Of a stretch of DNA of 64,000 bases, positions 17,229 through 25,236 are shown piece by piece. The position numbers and the translations under genes were made by a program. Positions within the stretch are counted from its first letter, which is position 1, and every line of letters starts with the position of its first letter. The DNA lies in the NCBI GenBank assembly GCA_013822425.1, contig PNKL01000007.1, positions 1 through 64,000 on the forward strand. Direction: 5' to 3'. The DNA comes from Gemmatimonas sp. GTDB lineage: Bacteria > Gemmatimonadota > Gemmatimonadetes > Gemmatimonadales > Gemmatimonadaceae. The notes under the pieces are model-generated. The model made no database searches. It saw nothing but the letters and a program-made list of their open reading frames with translations, and was not told where the DNA came from.

Positions 17229-18260
17229 TCAGCTCGTCGTGTCCACCAATACGTCCTCATACAACGCCGCCGCCGGGGGCTCCGGACTGGCGTCCGCAAA
17301 ATCCCACGCGTCCTGGACGATCGCCGCCACTTCCTTCTCCATCGCCTCCCACTCGGGCACCATCAGCGTGCCGGCCACGACCATCGCGTCGCGCAGCGAG
17401 AAGACCGGGTCGTACGACTGGTACTCGTCGAGTTCGTCCTTGCTGCGGTACGTGCCGCTCACGGCGTCGGACATCGAGTGGCCGCGGAACCGGTACGTGC
17501 GCACCTCGAGCAGCGACGGGCGCGACTCGGTGCGGGCGCGCTCGATCGCCTTGCAGGCGGCGTCGCGGACGGCGTGCACGTCCATGCCGTCAATGACGAT
17601 GCCGTCCATGCCGGTGTAGCCGTCGGCGCGCTTGGACAGGTCGTCCACGGCCGCGGCCCGCTCGACGGAGGTACCCATGCCGTAACGGTTGTTCTCGATG
17701 ACGAAGAGCACCGGGAGCTTCCAGAGCGCGGCCATGTTGAGCGCCTCGTGGAAGGCGCCGATGTTGACCACGGAGTCACCCATGAAGCAGATGCAGACCT
17801 GGTCGCCGCCGCGGTACTTGATGGCGAAGCCGACGCCGGCGGCGAGCGGCACGTGCGAGCCGACGATACCGTGCCCGCCGAGGAAGTTCGTGTTGCGGTC
17901 GAAGAGGTGCATCGAGCCGCCCTTGCCGCGCGAGCAGCCGTCAATGCGGCCGAACAGCTCCGCCATCACCGCGCGCGGCGTGATGCCGCGCACGAGTGCC
18001 TGTCCGTGGTCGCGGTATGTGCCGATGACATAGTCGTCGGGACGCAGCTGCCCGATGATGCCCGTGGAGACGGCTTCCTGCCCGATGTAGAGGTGGCAGA
18101 AGCCGCCGATCTTGCCAAGGGCGTACGCCTCGCCCGTCTTCTCCTCGAAGCGGCGCTGGAGGAGCATCGAATGGAGCAGTTCCCGATCGAGCGCGGGGTC
18201 TCCGGCCGTGCGGACCGTGCACGGCGTGCCCTTGGCGGCAGTCTTCTTCTTGGATGCCAT
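17229..18260 (-). CDS. pdhA: Pyruvate dehydrogenase E1 alpha subunit
   Basis: 343 residues from ATG 18260; the open frame extends upstream but into lipA on the same strand. ThDP motif GDSVVNIGAFHEALNMAALW with the closing ENN; also FCHLYIGQEAVSTGI, GGSMHLFDRNTNFLGGHGIV and the phosphorylation-loop-like YRFRGHSMSDA. An Ala/Lys-rich N-terminal extension (MASKKKTAAKG) is unlike the core. Fourteen bp after lipA, so the enzyme that makes the cofactor is co-transcribed with the complex that uses it. Confidence 0.95.
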   Translation of the reverse strand: MASKKKTAAKGTPCTVRTAGDPALDRELLHSMLLQRRFEEKTGEAYALGKIGGFCHLYIGQEAVSTGIIGQLRPDDYVIGTYRDHGQALVRGITPRAVMAELFGRIDGCSRGKGGSMHLFDRNTNFLGGHGIVGSHVPLAAGVGFAIKYRGGDQVCICFMGDSVVNIGAFHEALNMAALWKLPVLFVIENNRYGMGTSVERAAAVDDLSKRADGYTGMDGIVIDGMDVHAVRDAACKAIERARTESRPSLLEVRTYRFRGHSMSDAVSGTYRSKDELDEYQSYDPVFSLRDAMVVAGTLMVPEWEAMEKEVAAIVQDAWDFADASPEPPAAALYEDVLVDTTS

Positions 18261-18274
18261 GAGGTGTATGGGGC

Positions 18275-19183
18275 TCAGACGCCGGCCGCCTGGACCTGCT
18301 CCCAGGCGTGGTAGCTGGAGCGGACCAGCGGGGCCGATTCGACGTGCCGGAAGCCCAGTGCCATGCCCTGGTCGTAGAACCAGCGGAACTCGTCGGGGGT
18401 CACGTAGCGGTCGAGGCCGATATGGTCGTTCGACGGACGCAGATACTGGCCGATGGTGAGGATGTCGACGTCGACGGCGCGCAGGTCCCGCATGACCTGC
18501 ACGACCTCCTCGTTGGTCTCCCCCATGCCGACGATCATGCCGGTCTTGGTGGGGATATGCGGCGCGAGGCGCTTGGAGACGCGGAAGATCTCCATCACGC
18601 GCTCGTAGCGGCCGCCGGGCCGCGCCTTCTTGTACAGGCGCGGAACCGTCTCGGTGTTGTGGTTGTAGATGTCCGGCTCGGCCTCGAGCACCGTGCGGAT
18701 GGACGCTTCGTTCCCCTGGAAGTCGGGGACGAGCACTTCCACGGATGTCGCCGGGTTGTCGGCCTTGATCAGGCGCACCGTCTCGGCAAAGGCCCACGCG
18801 CCGAAGTCTGGCAGGTCGTCGCGATCCACGGACGTGAGGACGACGTGCCGGAGATCCATCTTGCGGGCCGCTTCGGCCACGCGGGCGGGCTCGGCGGCAT
18901 CGAACGTCGGCGGCCGGCCGTGCGCGACGGCGCAGTAGGCGCAGTTCCGGGTGCAGACGTCACCGAGGATCATGAAGGTGGCCGTTCCGTGCTGCCAGCA
19001 CTCGCCGACGTTCGGACAATGCGCCTCCTCGCAGACCGTGTTGAGCTTGAGGTCGCGCATGAGGCTCTTGAGATGGAGGTAGTTGCCTCCACCGGGCGCC
19101 TTGACCTTCAGCCAGGACGGCTTGCGCTCGGGCAGGGGTTCGGCCCGGTGCCGGCCCAGAATCTGGTAGAGATGCTCGCTCAT
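18275..19183 (-). CDS. lipA: Lipoyl synthase
   Basis: 302 residues. Radical-SAM enzyme inserting two sulfurs into octanoyl chains on E2 and GcvH. Auxiliary cluster cysteines C51, C56 and C62 (CEEAHCPNVGEC) and the radical-SAM triad C77, C81 and C84 (CTRNCAYC) are all present, and the C-terminal RSSYHAWEQ supplies the conserved Ser-containing RSSY motif. Head gene of the lipA-pdhA-pdhB-pdhC-lpd run. An AT-rich palindrome 86-119 bp upstream may control it. Confidence 0.97.
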   Translation of the reverse strand: MSEHLYQILGRHRAEPLPERKPSWLKVKAPGGGNYLHLKSLMRDLKLNTVCEEAHCPNVGECWQHGTATFMILGDVCTRNCAYCAVAHGRPPTFDAAEPARVAEAARKMDLRHVVLTSVDRDDLPDFGAWAFAETVRLIKADNPATSVEVLVPDFQGNEASIRTVLEAEPDIYNHNTETVPRLYKKARPGGRYERVMEIFRVSKRLAPHIPTKTGMIVGMGETNEEVVQVMRDLRAVDVDILTIGQYLRPSNDHIGLDRYVTPDEFRWFYDQGMALGFRHVESAPLVRSSYHAWEQVQAAGV

Positions 19184-19484
19184 GCGTCATCGGGGCGAGA
19201 GGACCCGCCAACCGGCAATCGGGGGCGGAATCCAAAAGCTAGCTGGGAGACAGGGGAGAATCCAGCGACAGTAACCGTCTTAAATAGATTTAATGGTTAC
19301 TGCATTCTGTCAGTTGCCGGAGCGAGTTGAGCGGCGGGTCGCCGAGGGGTGGCTCCCTGTGTCACCTTCAATCTGGGAAGGGGCGCGACAGATCGGCGTG
19401 CCAACCTGCGGCGGGCGTGGAGGGCGCCGAAACCTCCAGACCGGCTGGCGCGTATGGGGTACAGCACTCGCACCGAGGTTCTCC
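19184..19484. other. Divergent intergenic region lipA / small membrane protein
   Basis: About 300 bp without a gene. It is GC-rich except for an AT-rich island with a palindrome at 19269-19302. I see no RNA gene. GAGG at 19475 is a possible ribosome site for the downstream ATG. Confidence 0.5.
19269..19302. promoter_or_regulatory. Candidate operator: CAGTAACC inverted repeat around an AT-rich core
   Basis: CAGTAACC (19269-19276) and GGTTACTG (19295-19302) are exact complements 18 nt apart. Between them TTAAATAGATTTAA (19280-19293) is itself a palindrome. This is the most AT-rich spot in the neighbourhood and lies between divergent genes, as expected for a regulator site. No regulator is assigned. 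Confidence 0.45.
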
Positions 19485-19700
19485 ATGCTCCGCACCATCT
19501 TTGGAATTGGCGCTCTGGCCCTGCTTGGCCTCTTCGCCCTCAAGGTCTTCTTCGGCCTGTTCGGCGCCCTGTTCGGGATCTTCTTCGTCCTACTGGGATG
19601 GGCGGTGTGGATCTCCATCGTGGGCGGCATCATCTATCTGGTCCTGCGGCTGTTCCTGCCGGACACGGCCCGGAAGATCGAGGAGAAGTTCAGGTCGTAG
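19485..19700 (+). CDS. Small membrane protein, two predicted segments
   Basis: 71 residues from ATG 19485 with GAGG about 6 nt upstream. Almost entirely hydrophobic: IFGIGALALLGLFALKVFF and a second FGIFFVLLGWAVWISIVGG/IIYLVLRLFL stretch, ending with a charged tail DTARKIEEKFRS. Gly/Phe pattern suggests two or three packed helices. I do not recognise the family. Its stop is followed by a family-C tandem repeat and a perfect 11-bp hairpin. Confidence 0.65.
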   Translation: MLRTIFGIGALALLGLFALKVFFGLFGALFGIFFVLLGWAVWISIVGGIIYLVLRLFLPDTARKIEEKFRS

Positions 19701-19726
19701 GGCTGGCTCTCGCTTGCACGGCGAGT

Positions 19727-19782
19727 GACGGCAGACGGCAGACGGCGGACGGCGGACGGCGGACGGCGGACGGCAGTCGGGG
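19727..19782. repeat. 7-bp GACGGCG tandem repeat (family C)
   Basis: Seven or more units of GACGGCA/GACGGCG follow the stop of the small membrane protein on its coding strand and run into a hairpin at 19778-19808. Confidence 0.85.
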
Positions 19783-19808
19783 CGCGATTCCATGCGGATC
19801 GCGCCCCG
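19778..19808 (+). terminator. Hairpin terminator after the small membrane protein
   Basis: CGGGGCGCGAT (19778-19788) pairs perfectly with ATCGCGCCCCG (19798-19808) over a 9-nt loop. It serves the plus-strand gene and possibly the convergent gene ending at 19863. Confidence 0.7.
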
Positions 19809-19862
19809 TCGCTCATTTCCCCTCTCTTCACTCGTCTTCCTTCACCAAGCCCTCCCCCACGC

Positions 19863-20816
19863 TCACCCAAGCGCGTCCACAATCGCCCACGTGAGCATCG
19901 GCAGCATCAGTTCATGATGTCCGGTGAGTTCGTAGCCCGCGCCGCCGGCCACTGTTGGACGCTGCACGACGTTCACGCGCGGCCGGTAGTGCCGCTGCAT
20001 ATCGATATCGCAGGTGACGAATCCGGTGGGCCTGCCGGAATTCAGGTTGCGCGCAATGGTCAACGCCTTGAGGAAGACCTCGGGCATGATCACCGCGCTG
20101 CCGCAATTGAGCACCACGCCGCCCTCGTGCAATCCCTCGATGCTTGCTGCGAGCCGCCGGAAGTCGCGATGACTGGTGTCGCCGATGGCGGCGCCGCTGG
20201 CGGCCGGGTGCTGGTGGATGATCTCGGCGCCGAGCGCGGCATGCACGGTGACGCCCACGCCCAGCTTGCGCGCCTGCAGGATGACGCTGAGTTCGGGGTG
20301 CGCGAGGGTCGTCTCGCCCTCCAGTGCGCGCGCCACGCTTTCGCCCATCCCCCAGCCTTCCGCCATCCCCCGCACGAACGCCTCGTTGAGGCCGCGGCCG
20401 GTCTCCTCGGCCATGCCGAACGTACCGTCGCGCAGGCCGGCGGCCACATCCTCGCTCGTCGCGCCGAACCGGGCAATCTCGTAGTCGTGGATGGCGGCTG
20501 AGCCGTTCATGGCGATGTCGGTCACGATGCCGCGGCGCATGAGGTCCACGAGGAGCGGGCCGATGCCGGTCTTCACCACGTGCCCGCCGAACATCACGAG
20601 GACGGCGCGCTGGCCGCGGTGTGCCTGCACGACGGCGTCCACGACGCGGCGGAAATCGGCGGCCTTGAGCACGTCGGGAAGCGAGCGCACGAAGGCCGCA
20701 AACGAGCGGTCGGCCCGCGGCGGCGCGGCGAACTCGTCTGCGCTCACCTTGTTGGGCCGCCCCGAAACGGGGATCGTGCGCACCTGCGAAAGGTCGGCTT
20801 CGCGGGGCGTGCTCAC
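19863..20816 (-). CDS. Conserved protein, possibly deoxyhypusine-synthase-like
   Basis: 317 residues from GTG 20816 (GGAGG 9 nt upstream; GTGA overlap with the preceding stop). Conserved-looking blocks: VLVMFGGHVVKTGIGPLLVD, TDIAMNGSAAIHDYEIARFG, TLAHPELSVILQARKLGVGV, GAAIGDTSHRDFRRLA, VVLNCGSAVIMPEVFLKALT, TGHHELMLPML. The Rossmann-like layout and AxNG...HDxE pattern recall the deoxyhypusine synthase superfamily, but I cannot place it firmly. Bacteria lack eIF5A, so if related, a polyamine-type reaction would be more likely. Operon with DUF3108 and GT2 genes. Confidence 0.6.
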   Translation of the reverse strand: MSTPREADLSQVRTIPVSGRPNKVSADEFAAPPRADRSFAAFVRSLPDVLKAADFRRVVDAVVQAHRGQRAVLVMFGGHVVKTGIGPLLVDLMRRGIVTDIAMNGSAAIHDYEIARFGATSEDVAAGLRDGTFGMAEETGRGLNEAFVRGMAEGWGMGESVARALEGETTLAHPELSVILQARKLGVGVTVHAALGAEIIHQHPAASGAAIGDTSHRDFRRLAASIEGLHEGGVVLNCGSAVIMPEVFLKALTIARNLNSGRPTGFVTCDIDMQRHYRPRVNVVQRPTVAGGAGYELTGHHELMLPMLTWAIVDALG

Positions 20817-21625
20817 TTGGTGGCCTCCGATGCGGCGGTGAACGATACGGAGCGCAGGTACAGGTTGAGCGATCCAAAGGCGAGCTTGGACTTCATCTGC
20901 ACCATGATGCGCTTTGCGTCATCGGTGAGCCAGATCTCCGCCTGTCCGTTTTCGGAGAAGATGCCCTTCGCCTTGATGATGGGCTGCAGCACGATGCAGG
21001 CGAACGTGCCGGCCGGCACGCTGACCGTTTCCCGGCGGAGCACGCGGATCTTCACCGGGTTGCGGTCCGGGATGAAGTACCGGTCGAACTCGTAGGTCTC
21101 GCCGACGACCAGCGGCACCGTGCGTATGAAGTACAGGAATGACCCGTCGTCAAGCGGGTTGGCAACCGACGGCTTCTCGGTCTTGCCGTGCTGGAGGTAG
21201 GCCTGGCGGTCGGGGAAGATCTCGAACGTCTTCTGCCGCTCGCGGCCGATCTCCTTGAAGTCCTGCTCGAAGCGGAGCGACGAGAGCGTGGCGATATCCA
21301 TCCAGGTCTCGAGCACGTCATCCACGCGCAGCGCGAGGTAGCCGCCATGCACGGTAAATCTCCCGTGCCAGGCCAGACGCCCGCGAACGGGCTCGATGCC
21401 CATGACGCGCATCTCGGCGGAACCGGCCTTGATGAAGCCGAAGCGGACGTCGTAACGCAGTCGCTCGCCGACGCTCCACGGCACCGCGACGGCATCTTCC
21501 GGCAGCGTGCTGGCTTGCGCCTTGAGCGAAAGCGGAGATGACGCAACCACGACGGCGAGCGCGCCGACAAGCGCTCGCGCCACGCGGCTTGGCGCGCCGG
21601 CGAGGGCGTGCACCGCGGTCCTCAC
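20813..21625 (-). CDS. DUF3108-family exported protein
   Basis: 270 residues from GTG 21625, which overlaps the stop of the upstream glycosyltransferase as GTGA. A signal peptide ends near LSLKAQA. The rest fits DUF3108: VGERLRYDVRFGFIKAGSAE, WMDIATLSSLRFEQDFKEIG, ending with DAKRIMVQMKSKLAFGSLNL. Such proteins are predicted periplasmic beta-rich proteins of unknown role. Coupled at both ends, to GT2 upstream and the conserved protein downstream. Confidence 0.8.
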   Translation of the reverse strand: MRTAVHALAGAPSRVARALVGALAVVVASSPLSLKAQASTLPEDAVAVPWSVGERLRYDVRFGFIKAGSAEMRVMGIEPVRGRLAWHGRFTVHGGYLALRVDDVLETWMDIATLSSLRFEQDFKEIGRERQKTFEIFPDRQAYLQHGKTEKPSVANPLDDGSFLYFIRTVPLVVGETYEFDRYFIPDRNPVKIRVLRRETVSVPAGTFACIVLQPIIKAKGIFSENGQAEIWLTDDAKRIMVQMKSKLAFGSLNLYLRSVSFTAASEATK

Positions 21626-22383
21626 ACCGTGGCGACGGCGCGCCGCTTCCGGCCCGCCCAGCCGGTACTGAGGATTGCCTTGAGATCGGGCCACACCTGC
21701 ACGCGCGTGGCACGCGGGCGAATGTCGTAGCGCGGTTCCACCGTCACCGACTCGACGCGACGCGCGAGGGCGGCCGCACGGCGGAGCAACGCGAGATTCG
21801 CGACGCGCACGGGGCCGTCGGTGATCGGTGCGTCGCCGGCGTCGCGCAGGAGATCCCGCACGACGGTGATGCGGAAGATGCGATACGTGCCGAACGGGTC
21901 GGCGACGCCGGGCACGCTGAGCTGCGCGCGCACCGGCCAGCACCGGGCCGCGCGCCGCGCCCACGTAGCAAGCGCACGCACCGGCTGGGGCGCAGAGGGC
22001 ACGGCGGCGGGCTCCGCGACCACGACGTCGGCGCCGCCCTCGAAGCGCTTGATGAGCTCGGGGAGCTGTTCGGGCTGGTCGGTGAAGTCGGCCTGCAGCA
22101 GCACCACGGCATCCCGGCGCGGATAGCGCGTGCGCTGCGCGGCGGTGCGCAGCAGGGCGTCCACGGCGCGGGCGTAGCCGACGCGCTTCTCCCCGCGGAT
22201 GACGGTCAGCGGAAGCACCTTGTGATACGGCTCCAGCACGGCCGTGGTCTCGTCGGAACTCGCATCGTCGTAGACGAGAATCTCGTACTCGCGCGAGAAG
22301 TCCTTGAAGACCTTCCGGATACGCCACAGCAGGACGCCGACGGTTGGCGCCTCGTTGTGCGACGGGATGCAGATATAGAGCAC
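21622..22383 (-). CDS. Glycosyltransferase family 2
   Basis: 253 residues from GTG 22383. GT-A fold: LYICIPSHNEAPTVGVLL at the N-terminus, EILVYDDASSDETTAVLEPY with the nucleotide-binding Asp residues, and DAVVLLQADFTDQPEQLPEL carrying a degenerate metal-binding motif. Dolichol-phosphate-mannose-synthase-like members act on polyprenyl phosphates; the sugar is not evident. The next gene upstream is a GT4, pointing to a small envelope glycan locus. Confidence 0.85.
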   Translation of the reverse strand: MLYICIPSHNEAPTVGVLLWRIRKVFKDFSREYEILVYDDASSDETTAVLEPYHKVLPLTVIRGEKRVGYARAVDALLRTAAQRTRYPRRDAVVLLQADFTDQPEQLPELIKRFEGGADVVVAEPAAVPSAPQPVRALATWARRAARCWPVRAQLSVPGVADPFGTYRIFRITVVRDLLRDAGDAPITDGPVRVANLALLRRAAALARRVESVTVEPRYDIRPRATRVQVWPDLKAILSTGWAGRKRRAVATV

Positions 22384-22447
22384 GGGGGTCTGGAGGAGCG
22401 GGGGAGTGGTGGAACCACTAAAACTACCGGCGCGGCGGGGTATGCGT

Positions 22448-23518
22448 CTACGGGGCGCGCTCCGTCGCGGTCGCTCGGGCCAGCACCATCTCATACACCG
22501 CGGATGCGCCGCCGGCCATGCGTTCCACGGAAAACTGCGCCGCGCGCGCCCGACCGCCGTCGGCGAGGGCCATGCGCAGCGCGTCGTCGGTGGCGAGCCG
22601 CTCGACCTCATGCGCGAAGGCGCGCACATCGCCGGCCGGGGCGAGCAGGCCCGAGCGCCCGGATTCCACCAGTTCCGCTAGCCCGCCGGTGGCGAACGCC
22701 ACCGGAGGGACGCCGAGCGCCATCGCGTCAATCACGGCGGTGCCGAGCCCCTCGGCGCCCGACGGATGCCAGAGCATGTCGAGGCCGGCCATCGCGTTGT
22801 GGATGGCGTCAACGAAGCCGGCGCGATATGCCGCGATGCCGCCGAACGAATCGGCGCCCACCGCCGTGCCGCCGAGCAGGACGAGACGCAGGCGATCTCG
22901 CAGCGAAGGAGCGACATGCTCAGCGATCTCCTGGAGCCGGGCGACTCCCTTCTCCGCCGTCATCGCGCCGACGACGCCGCATGTCAGCGTGTCGGCGGGC
23001 CAGCCTGCCTCGTGCCGCCAGTCGCGCGGCGCGCCCACCGACGGCGCTGGGACGCCGGAATAGACGACGGTGAACCGATCCGCGCTGACGCCGCCGCGCT
23101 GGAGTGCGGCGCCGACGGCATGACTGATGGCGATGAAGTGCGCGACGCGCGAGCCGTACTTGAAGCGCCCCTTCGGAACGAACGGGACGCGACGGGTGAC
23201 GAGCAGGGGAACGTGGCTTCCGAGGAGCGCGCCGAGCGCGATGGCGTGGGCGCGCGCATCGTGCGCGTGCACAAGGTCCGGGCGCCAGCGCGACACGATG
23301 CGCCGCACGCGGCGCATCGCGAGGAGGTCGAAGTCGGCGCGCATCGCGACGGCGGCGCACGCGATGCCCTGCGTCTTCAGCCGGCCGGCGAGCGGGGATT
23401 CGGGCGCGGCGACGACGAGCGGTTCGTACCCGCGCTCACGCTGCGCGGCGGCGAGCAGGAAGACCTGCCGCTGGCCGCCGCGCCAGTGGCGGCCGCTGTC
23501 CAGATGGAGAATGCGCAC
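22448..23518 (-). CDS. Glycosyltransferase family 4 (GT-B)
   Basis: 356 residues. N-terminal MRILHLDSGRHWRGGQRQVF, donor domain with VVGAMTAEKGVARLQEI, and the GT4 signature region HPSGAEGLGTAVIDAMALGV (ExxGxxxxEAMA-like). Probably transfers a sugar from a nucleotide donor in the cytoplasm to a lipid or glycan acceptor. The amidotransferase stop is 3 bp upstream of its ATG, so the two are co-transcribed. Confidence 0.88.
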   Translation of the reverse strand: MRILHLDSGRHWRGGQRQVFLLAAAQRERGYEPLVVAAPESPLAGRLKTQGIACAAVAMRADFDLLAMRRVRRIVSRWRPDLVHAHDARAHAIALGALLGSHVPLLVTRRVPFVPKGRFKYGSRVAHFIAISHAVGAALQRGGVSADRFTVVYSGVPAPSVGAPRDWRHEAGWPADTLTCGVVGAMTAEKGVARLQEIAEHVAPSLRDRLRLVLLGGTAVGADSFGGIAAYRAGFVDAIHNAMAGLDMLWHPSGAEGLGTAVIDAMALGVPPVAFATGGLAELVESGRSGLLAPAGDVRAFAHEVERLATDDALRMALADGGRARAAQFSVERMAGGASAVYEMVLARATATERAP

Positions 23519-23521
23519 AGG

Positions 23522-24265
23522 CTAAATATGGGCATCGGCCGCCATCCCGCACGCCTGCGCGAACGCCTCGAAGATCGCGCGGTCCCACGGCTGGGCATCC
23601 TCCATCAGCTCTTCCGGGTGCCACTGGACGGCGAGGGTCCACCAGTCGCCGGCCGTCTCTACCGCCTCGACCACGCCGTCGGGGGCGTAGGCGGTGGCGT
23701 GAAGGGACGAGGCGAGTCGATCCACGGCCTGGTGGTGAATCGAGTTGACGTCAATGGCCAGCGCTCTGACCGCGGCATGGAGCCGTGTACCGCTGAGGAT
23801 CGTCAGCCCATGGACGCGCTGGGTCCCGGAGGACTCCTGTGAGTGGCCGACCTCGCTCGGGCGGAGCATGCCGAGATCCTGCACGAGCGTGCCGCCCAGC
23901 GCGACGTTGAGCAGCTGCAGGCCGCGGCAGATTCCCAGCAGCGGGCGCCCAGCGTCGCGCGCCGCCTCGACGAGCGCGAGTTCCGTGGCGTCGCGCGCCG
24001 CCTTCGGTTTCTGCGTGGCGGGGTGCCGGGCGGCGCCGTAACGCGCAGGGTCCACGTCCTCGCCCCCGGATAGCACGACGCCGGAAACGCGGGCGACGAC
24101 GGCGCGGGCTTCGTCCGGCGAAAGTGACGGCGGAATGACGAGCGGCACGAGCCCGACCGACTGGAGGGCGCGCACATAGGCCTCATTGACGCGCACACGC
24201 GAGTACTTGCCGGGGCGGGAGGCGGCCTTGGACGAGGCAGTGAGGGCGACGAGAGGATGTGGCAT
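23522..24265 (-). CDS. Class I glutamine-amidotransferase-like hydrolase (PuuD / peptidase C26 type)
   Basis: 247 residues. GATase1 triad visible: nucleophile Cys in PLLGICRGLQLLNVALGG (~residue 114), and His/Glu in LAVQWHPEELMED. SGGEDVDPARYG and VNSIHHQAVDRLA match gamma-glutamyl-GABA hydrolase (PuuD) relatives, which cleave gamma-glutamyl amides. No puu genes are nearby, so the substrate is open. The upstream spacer carries G-rich repeats. Confidence 0.85.
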   Translation of the reverse strand: MPHPLVALTASSKAASRPGKYSRVRVNEAYVRALQSVGLVPLVIPPSLSPDEARAVVARVSGVVLSGGEDVDPARYGAARHPATQKPKAARDATELALVEAARDAGRPLLGICRGLQLLNVALGGTLVQDLGMLRPSEVGHSQESSGTQRVHGLTILSGTRLHAAVRALAIDVNSIHHQAVDRLASSLHATAYAPDGVVEAVETAGDWWTLAVQWHPEELMEDAQPWDRAIFEAFAQACGMAADAHI

Positions 24266-24284
24266 ACACTGAAACTACAGGAAC

Positions 24285-24360
24285 GGTGCAGGGTGGAGTG
24301 CAGGGGCACGGGCACGGTGGGGTGCAGGGGCACGGGCACGGTGGGGTGCAGGGGGGAGGG
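24285..24360. repeat. G-rich 24-bp tandem repeat (family G)
   Basis: Two clean units of GGGGCACGGGCACGGTGGGG plus flanking pieces. Unlike copies 1 and 2 it lies in a divergent upstream region rather than after a stop codon. Confidence 0.8.
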
Positions 24361-24484
24361 CGGCCTCGCCCCGCATGTTCCGAGTGTTGGGCGGAACCGC
24401 CGCGTGGCAGTATCGTATTGTCCATACGGCGCGCGGCGGAATGTCCGTCGTGCGCGGAGTCCGTGAACCGCAACCGGCATTCCC

Positions 24485-25057
24485 GTGTTCGAATCCCTGA
24501 AATCCACCATCGCCGACCTCCTTGGGGGGCGTGTGCACCCGAACGACCGGCGCGCCGTGATCAACGACATGAAGCAGGCGCTGGTCTCGGCCAAGCTTGG
24601 CGTCGAGGACCTCGAGCGCGGCGTCGACGTGACGCGGCGCAAGCTGGACACGGAGCGCCAGGGGCTGGAGACGGTGACGCGCCGCAAGGGACTCGCGGCC
24701 GGCATCAGCGATGCGGAGACGGTGGCCATCGCCGAAAAGTACGAAGGGCAGCATCGGGAGCGCATCGCGGTGCTCGAGCGCAAACTCGACGCGCAGGAGG
24801 CGGAGGCGGCGCTCGCCCGGCGCGATTACGACGAGATGCTCACGCAACTCAAGGCGGCCTCGGCCGGGGCGGGCCGCGTCGGCGCCTCGCCCGCCGGAAC
24901 GGCGCGCACGCCCACCGATGCCGAACTCGGACTGCCGGACGACGGCGTGCTGAACGCCGAACTTGACTCCCTGCATCGCCAGCGCGCGCGCGAGGCGAAG
25001 GACGCCGACGCGGCGGCGCGGCTCGAGGAACTGAAGCGCCGCATGGGACAGCAGTAG
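24485..25057 (+). CDS. Predicted coiled-coil protein of unknown function
   Basis: 190 residues from GTG 24485. Highly charged helical sequence, with heptad-like Leu/Ile spacing over ~40-125 (RKLDTERQGLETVTRRKGL, QHRERIAVLERKLDAQEAE) and a short Ala/Gly/Pro break before a final helix with LEELKRRMGQQ. No signal peptide. The pattern recalls PspA-like or scaffold proteins without a diagnostic motif. Followed by a GC-rich hairpin at 25102-25144. Confidence 0.6.
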   Translation: MFESLKSTIADLLGGRVHPNDRRAVINDMKQALVSAKLGVEDLERGVDVTRRKLDTERQGLETVTRRKGLAAGISDAETVAIAEKYEGQHRERIAVLERKLDAQEAEAALARRDYDEMLTQLKAASAGAGRVGASPAGTARTPTDAELGLPDDGVLNAELDSLHRQRAREAKDADAAARLEELKRRMGQQ

Positions 25058-25101
25058 GAAGCGCGGGGCGGCCGCAGCGCCGTCGCGCGCGCCGTGCCGC
25101 T

Positions 25102-25144
25102 CCGCCGGGCGCCCGCGTCCGTTTGACGAACGGCGGCCCGGCGG
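25102..25144 (+). terminator. GC-rich stem-loop after the coiled-coil gene
   Basis: CCGCCGGGC (25102-25110) pairs with GCCCGGCGG (25136-25144) and the stem can extend inward through GCC/GGC with one bulge. No U-tract. It lies 45 bp after the stop. Confidence 0.5.
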
Positions 25145-25236
25145 CTACATAAAACGAACCGCGCAGGCCCGAAATTCCAGGTCGGCGGCTGTGTAGTGTC
25201 TTTATCAACGCCCTTCCCCTTTGCTGGAGAAGACGC

